Below are positions 61,424 through 64,000 of a stretch of DNA of 64,000 bases, piece by piece. The notes beneath the pieces were generated by a model. That model was not told the DNA's origin and searched no databases. It worked only from the letters and a program-made list of their open reading frames with translations. Numbering within the stretch: position 1 is the stretch's first letter; each line of letters opens with the position of its first letter. Where the stretch lies: contig NZ_CP013074.1 of NCBI RefSeq assembly GCF_001889305.1, positions 186,001-250,000 on the forward strand, given 5' to 3'. The position numbers and the translations under genes are program-made. This DNA is from Dehalococcoides mccartyi. GTDB taxonomy: Bacteria > Chloroflexota > Dehalococcoidia > Dehalococcoidales > Dehalococcoidaceae.

Positions 61424-62353
61424 TTACAAATGCTTGTGAAATTCTTCCACTTCAACTGGATTATTATGGTCTATTTGTGGTTGTAAAAGCCCGATACTAT
61501 GTGCTAATACCACTACTAACACCACTTTAACAAGATCTCCGGCAATGACTAATGGTCTGGCAATAGCTACGAGTCCATCATCTTCTCTGGTATCAAGGAT
61601 AGTGATTCTGCGAACCATATGTGGTTTTTTAGTTTTAATTACCATGTCTATTATCGAACCCGGGGCAACAGATCTTCCCTTTCTCGGGAACAGTCCATCC
61701 GCTCCATAGACATTAGCGTCCGGATCATCGTTGTTGGCACTTCCGGTCCAGTAACTTACTATCCAACTATCGACCTCGGGACCCGGTTCATAAAGAGCGC
61801 TGTATAGAAATACACTTCCTTGTATCACTTCACCCATTCTGAGAAGTACCTGAGAGCAACTCTTTGAATAAAGCTTAGATAGAGCGATGACATCAAACCC
61901 TAACTCGTATACTTTATCCCGAAATTCCTCTTTCGGTAACAGAACAGCCGTGGCGAATTTATTGGCCGCCATGTGAACAGCATTTGTTCTCAATGGACTA
62001 TAATCTGTGTACAACTCGGCAAAAACCGGTTCTATCATCTCCCTGAATTCATGAAGAACGGTGTTTTCTATGCCACTTTTTGTATCGCCTTTTTTGTAAT
62101 AGATGTTTCTCTTATCATCAAAGACGTCATGATAGCCCCTTATATTTTGGGGGAAATTCTTACTTTCGACGCCATTAACGTAAACACCGCATGCCGAAGC
62201 GATAGCTCGAAGTGTTCTTATGTCCGGCGGTAAATCCCGCAGGTAAATCTTGCGAAATTCTTGAGCCTTATCTTCCTCGGATGCATTTGAGGGTGAGCCG
62301 TATTTTTTTACAATGTACTCACAAAAATAGCGCAGGTCGCTAAAACTTTTCAA
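61424..62353 (-). CDS. ImmA/IrrE-like protein with altered metallopeptidase motif
   Basis: The 309-residue protein has the ImmA/IrrE layout: an N-terminal helical part, the metal-site helix, LLPKEEFRDKVYELGFDVIALSKLYSKSCSQVLLRM, then a C-terminal domain of about 120 residues. The usual HExxH is HEFRE here, so the second histidine is glutamate, and the later ExxA(N)xFA helix reads VHMAANKFA. Proteolysis is therefore doubtful. It starts at a TTG three bases after the XRE repressor stop behind GGAGGATAG. In integrated elements such pairs control induction through cleavage or binding of the repressor. Confidence 0.8.
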   Translation of the reverse strand: MKSFSDLRYFCEYIVKKYGSPSNASEEDKAQEFRKIYLRDLPPDIRTLRAIASACGVYVNGVESKNFPQNIRGYHDVFDDKRNIYYKKGDTKSGIENTVLHEFREMIEPVFAELYTDYSPLRTNAVHMAANKFATAVLLPKEEFRDKVYELGFDVIALSKLYSKSCSQVLLRMGEVIQGSVFLYSALYEPGPEVDSWIVSYWTGSANNDDPDANVYGADGLFPRKGRSVAPGSIIDMVIKTKKPHMVRRITILDTREDDGLVAIARPLVIAGDLVKVVLVVVLAHSIGLLQPQIDHNNPVEVEEFHKHL

Positions 62354-62356
62354 AGA

Positions 62357-62752
62357 CTATCCTCCAGGTAAAAGCTTCTTACCGGTTGCTTTCTCGTACA
62401 TCTCGACAATGAAACGCTTCACATCGGTAGTAAGCCCACCCTTGATGCGGGTACCTGATTTATACCTGGGATCGTTCATTACGTAGTTGAAGGCCATCTC
62501 GATTTCATCATTCTCACTTATAGAGATGTCTTCATCTTTCAGGTACCCGGCAGCCTTGAGTAGATCCCTCACCGGCACATCATAGACAGGAGCGAGCTTC
62601 TTCAGGATATCTGCGCCCGGTATAGGTCGCTGGCCGCGTTCGATGAGTCCCAGGTATGAGTTCGAGACGCCGGACTGCTGTTCAACTTCCCGCAGTGATA
62701 GCCTCTTCTCAACCCTCAAGGTACGGAGATATTCACCGAAGTTCTCCACCAT
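62357..62752 (-). CDS. XRE family repressor of the integrated element
   Basis: The 131-residue protein has an N-terminal helix-turn-helix (LREVEQQSGVSNSYLGLIERGQRPIPGADILKKLA, residues 19-53). A C-terminal part of about 55 residues follows. It is transcribed divergently from a smaller XRE gene across a region with two promoters and matched operators. By analogy to ICE and phage repressors it keeps the element quiet. An AAAAGGAGGTGAGGAGC ribosome site precedes ATG 62752. Confidence 0.9.
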   Translation of the reverse strand: MVENFGEYLRTLRVEKRLSLREVEQQSGVSNSYLGLIERGQRPIPGADILKKLAPVYDVPVRDLLKAAGYLKDEDISISENDEIEMAFNYVMNDPRYKSGTRIKGGLTTDVKRFIVEMYEKATGKKLLPGG

Positions 62753-62775
62753 AGCTCCTCACCTCCTTTTAAAAC

Positions 62776-62804
62776 ATAATAGCACTTTTTGTATACCAAG
62801 TCAA
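62776..62804 (-). promoter_or_regulatory. Leftward promoter for the repressor and ImmA-like genes
   Basis: On the minus strand TTGACT (62804-62799) and TATTAT (62781-62776) are 17 bases apart. The spacer contains the operator arm GTATACCAA, complement of the arm at the rightward promoter. Confidence 0.7.
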
Positions 62805-62877
62805 ACACTAATGTCATCAATATGCTATCTACAGTGACATTTATCTATTGACAATATATGAATAGCCTTTGGTATAC
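62791..62877. promoter_or_regulatory. Nested inverted operators between divergent XRE genes
   Basis: GTATACCAA (62791-62799) is exactly complementary to TTGGTATAC (62869-62877), and AATGTCA (62810-62816) to TGACATT (62835-62841). The outer arms lie in the leftward spacer and at the rightward -10 box, so one regulator could control both promoters. Confidence 0.65.
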
Positions 62878-62878
62878 T
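62848..62878 (+). promoter_or_regulatory. Rightward promoter for the Cro-like gene
   Basis: TTGACA (62848-62853) and TATACT (62873-62878) are consensus-like, with a long 19-base spacer. The -10 overlaps the operator arm TTGGTATAC. Confidence 0.55.
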
Positions 62879-62910
62879 ACAGAAAGCGTAATGAGTTCTG
62901 AGGTATCTCT

Positions 62911-63153
62911 ATGGTTAAGGTAAAGTTGAACCGGGTCGCTTTTGAAGTTGCCATGTCGAGGAAAAACCTCTCTCAGCGTGACCTCGCAGAGAAGATAGGC
63001 TTTTCCCGTAGTCATTTGTCTCACATCATCAACGGGAGACGAGAGCCCTCGCCGGTTTTAAGACGCCTTATCCTAGAGCATTTACCCGAATACACTTTCG
63101 ATGACCTGTTTGTCATTGAGGAGAATGGCGGCAATGTCCGAACCAACGATTAG
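62911..63153 (+). CDS. Small XRE (Cro-like) DNA-binding protein
   Basis: The 80-residue protein is one helix-turn-helix domain (SQRDLAEKIGFSRSHLSHIINGRREPSPVLRRLI, residues 21-54) with an acidic tail. It is the first rightward gene of the element. It probably opposes the repressor at the shared operators. A TGAGG stretch lies 11 bases upstream. Confidence 0.85.
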   Translation: MVKVKLNRVAFEVAMSRKNLSQRDLAEKIGFSRSHLSHIINGRREPSPVLRRLILEHLPEYTFDDLFVIEENGGNVRTND

Positions 63154-63355
63154 CGATTTCGATAATAGTCTGCGGATCCTAGCACGGATAATTGCCCAAG
63201 CATATTTGAAAGATTTAGCTAAGAAACCAGTAAAAACGTCATGCGATTCAAATATTACGAAGGAGGACGACAATGCCAATCAAAGGTGTGACCGGAGTGG
63301 TGAGGCTTCCCCGCCTGGGAAAATTAAGGCTGGGAGTAAAGAAAGAAAATGCTAG
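63134..63355 (+). CDS. Small hypothetical protein of the element
   Basis: A 73-codon frame starts within the end of the XRE gene (ATG 63134, with GAGGAG ten bases upstream) and runs into the next gene. Residues 5-35 (SDFDNSLRILARIIAQAYLKDLAKK) look like one amphipathic helix, and the rest is low-complexity polar. The coding case is moderate because its 3' half overlaps the next gene in another frame. No function can be given. Confidence 0.4.
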   Translation: MSEPTISDFDNSLRILARIIAQAYLKDLAKKPVKTSCDSNITKEDDNANQRCDRSGEASPPGKIKAGSKERKC

Positions 63356-64000
63356 CGGAATATCTTACCCCTGCCCGACGGATCATTTTGTCTGCCCGGA
63401 AGAGGTCAAGAAGGTTTTTGGTGAAAAGCCTAAAGAGTTGCGAATTATGTTCCCTACCGATGACCAGACTCAATGGGCTAGCCAGTATTTAAGATGTTAC
63501 TCGGCATCGAGAGGACTCGTTTGCCGCGGCGACGGTGAAACGGCAGTCGCCAAGGTTGACACCCGTACCGGTGAGATTGCCAACAGAGATTCTGTTGAGA
63601 CGGAAATGAAGGAAATCACCTGTAATCCGGCCAAGTGTACCTTCTATCAAGTAGCACGGTGCCGCCGAGTAATGAACCTACAATTCCTTTTGCCTGACTG
63701 TCCCGGCTTCGGCGTTTACCAGCTCGATACCAGCTCCTTTTATTCTATTGTAAATGTTAATTCCAGCCTTGAACTGATTCGCGGTACCTGCGGCAGACTA
63801 TCAATGATCCCGCTGTCACTCAAACTTGTTGAACAGGAAGTACAGCCGGAAGGAAAGAAAAAGACGGTCCGGGTCCTCAGCATGACAGCGCCGTTTTCAT
63901 TGGTCGAAATCCAACGATACGCACAAATTCCACCCGGGCAGGTCTTACTCCTACCTCCGCCCGACAATGAAGCACCTGATGATCTTTTTCCGGACGAAAT
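63273..64000 (+). CDS. Truncated protein resembling Gp3-like recombination directionality factors
   Basis: A frame from ATG 63273, behind GGAGGACG, stays open for 242 codons to the window end. It begins GVTGVVRLPRLGKLRLG, then HFVCPEEVKKVFGEKPKELR, MFPTDDQTQWASQYL, GLVCRGDGETAV, a three-cysteine cluster (TCNPAKCTFYQVARC) and FGVYQLDTSSFYSI. This recalls the Gp3-like family that includes the directionality factor of phage phiC31, but I judge this from memory of the pattern only. The cysteine cluster could bind zinc. Its position, close to a large serine recombinase and its regulators, fits an excision factor. The C-terminus is not visible. Confidence 0.6.
   Translation, partial: MPIKGVTGVVRLPRLGKLRLGVKKENASGISYPCPTDHFVCPEEVKKVFGEKPKELRIMFPTDDQTQWASQYLRCYSASRGLVCRGDGETAVAKVDTRTGEIANRDSVETEMKEITCNPAKCTFYQVARCRRVMNLQFLLPDCPGFGVYQLDTSSFYSIVNVNSSLELIRGTCGRLSMIPLSLKLVEQEVQPEGKKKTVRVLSMTAPFSLVEIQRYAQIPPGQVLLLPPPDNEAPDDLFPDE

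Noticed and set aside
1-64000. CRISPR array or reductive dehalogenase genes
   Set aside because: I looked for regular repeat-spacer patterns and for Tat-exported corrinoid Fe-S reductases with a small membrane anchor gene; none is visible in this window.

Overview
The window looks like a chromosomal segment of an organohalide-respiring Dehalococcoidia bacterium, most likely Dehalococcoides mccartyi. This is inferred from gene content and order and was not searched against a database. The markers are a Tat-exported [NiFe] uptake hydrogenase with its HupX ferredoxin subunit, a HymABCD-type [FeFe] hydrogenase, a periplasmic molybdopterin oxidoreductase operon, a cobalamin riboswitch with a corrinoid gene nearby, a two-subunit pyruvate carboxylase, and mobile DNA at tRNA-like ends on both sides.

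Layout. Positions 1-1765 are the edge of an AT-rich island: a truncated unknown gene, a 3'-end fragment of a tRNA or tmRNA gene that looks like an attachment site, and a tyrosine recombinase interrupted by one in-frame stop. Positions 1900-9630 (minus strand) hold a ferritin-like gene and a five-gene operon: Fe-S subunit, NrfD-type membrane subunit, TtrA/PsrA-type catalytic subunit, an unknown membrane protein, and an NTPase-MobA fusion. Next come an Mrp ATPase with a palindrome at its predicted start site, a small membrane protein, DegV, a GIDE-LemA-like protein and a membrane endonuclease/exonuclease/phosphatase-domain protein. The hydrogenase operon hupX-hupS-hupL-protease occupies 16096-20113 (minus strand). 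A TetR-controlled ABC exporter, a DJ-1/PfpI protein, pyruvate carboxylase pycB-pycA, and a membrane-anchored GltD-like Fe-S flavoprotein follow.

A cobalamin riboswitch at about 31271-31440 precedes a zinc alcohol dehydrogenase and a divergent TrpD-family enzyme. A large PAS/GAF histidine kinase, CbiA/CobB, YjbQ, two single-domain response regulators, a rhomboid protease, an ornithine cyclodeaminase-family protein and a pilin-like protein lead to a phosphate regulon. That regulon has a PhoP-PhoR-type pair (the regulator is probably on a leaderless mRNA), four Pho-box repeats with an exact 11-bp period, then mgsA-pstS-pstC-pstA-pstB-phoU and an ArsC/LMW-phosphatase gene. hymABCD is at 50996-54970. 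A hydrolase, a DUF5661-like protein, an M48-type peptidase, an EamA transporter, a threonine aldolase and a CxxC carboxymuconolactone decarboxylase-family protein complete the core.

At 59783 there is a tRNA-Val(CAC). A large serine recombinase faces it and ends inside its 3' end. Behind it lie an XRE repressor, an ImmA-like protein, a divergent Cro-like XRE gene across a two-promoter switch, and a truncated gene that may be the recombination directionality factor. This is the left end of an integrated element.

The most notable regulatory signal is a repeated palindromic motif, core AAAGTACTA(A/G)TACC, upstream of the molybdopterin oxidoreductase, hup and hym operons. It suggests one regulator for three respiratory or hydrogen-metabolism operons. 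All assignments come from reading the sequence; nothing was searched or aligned computationally.
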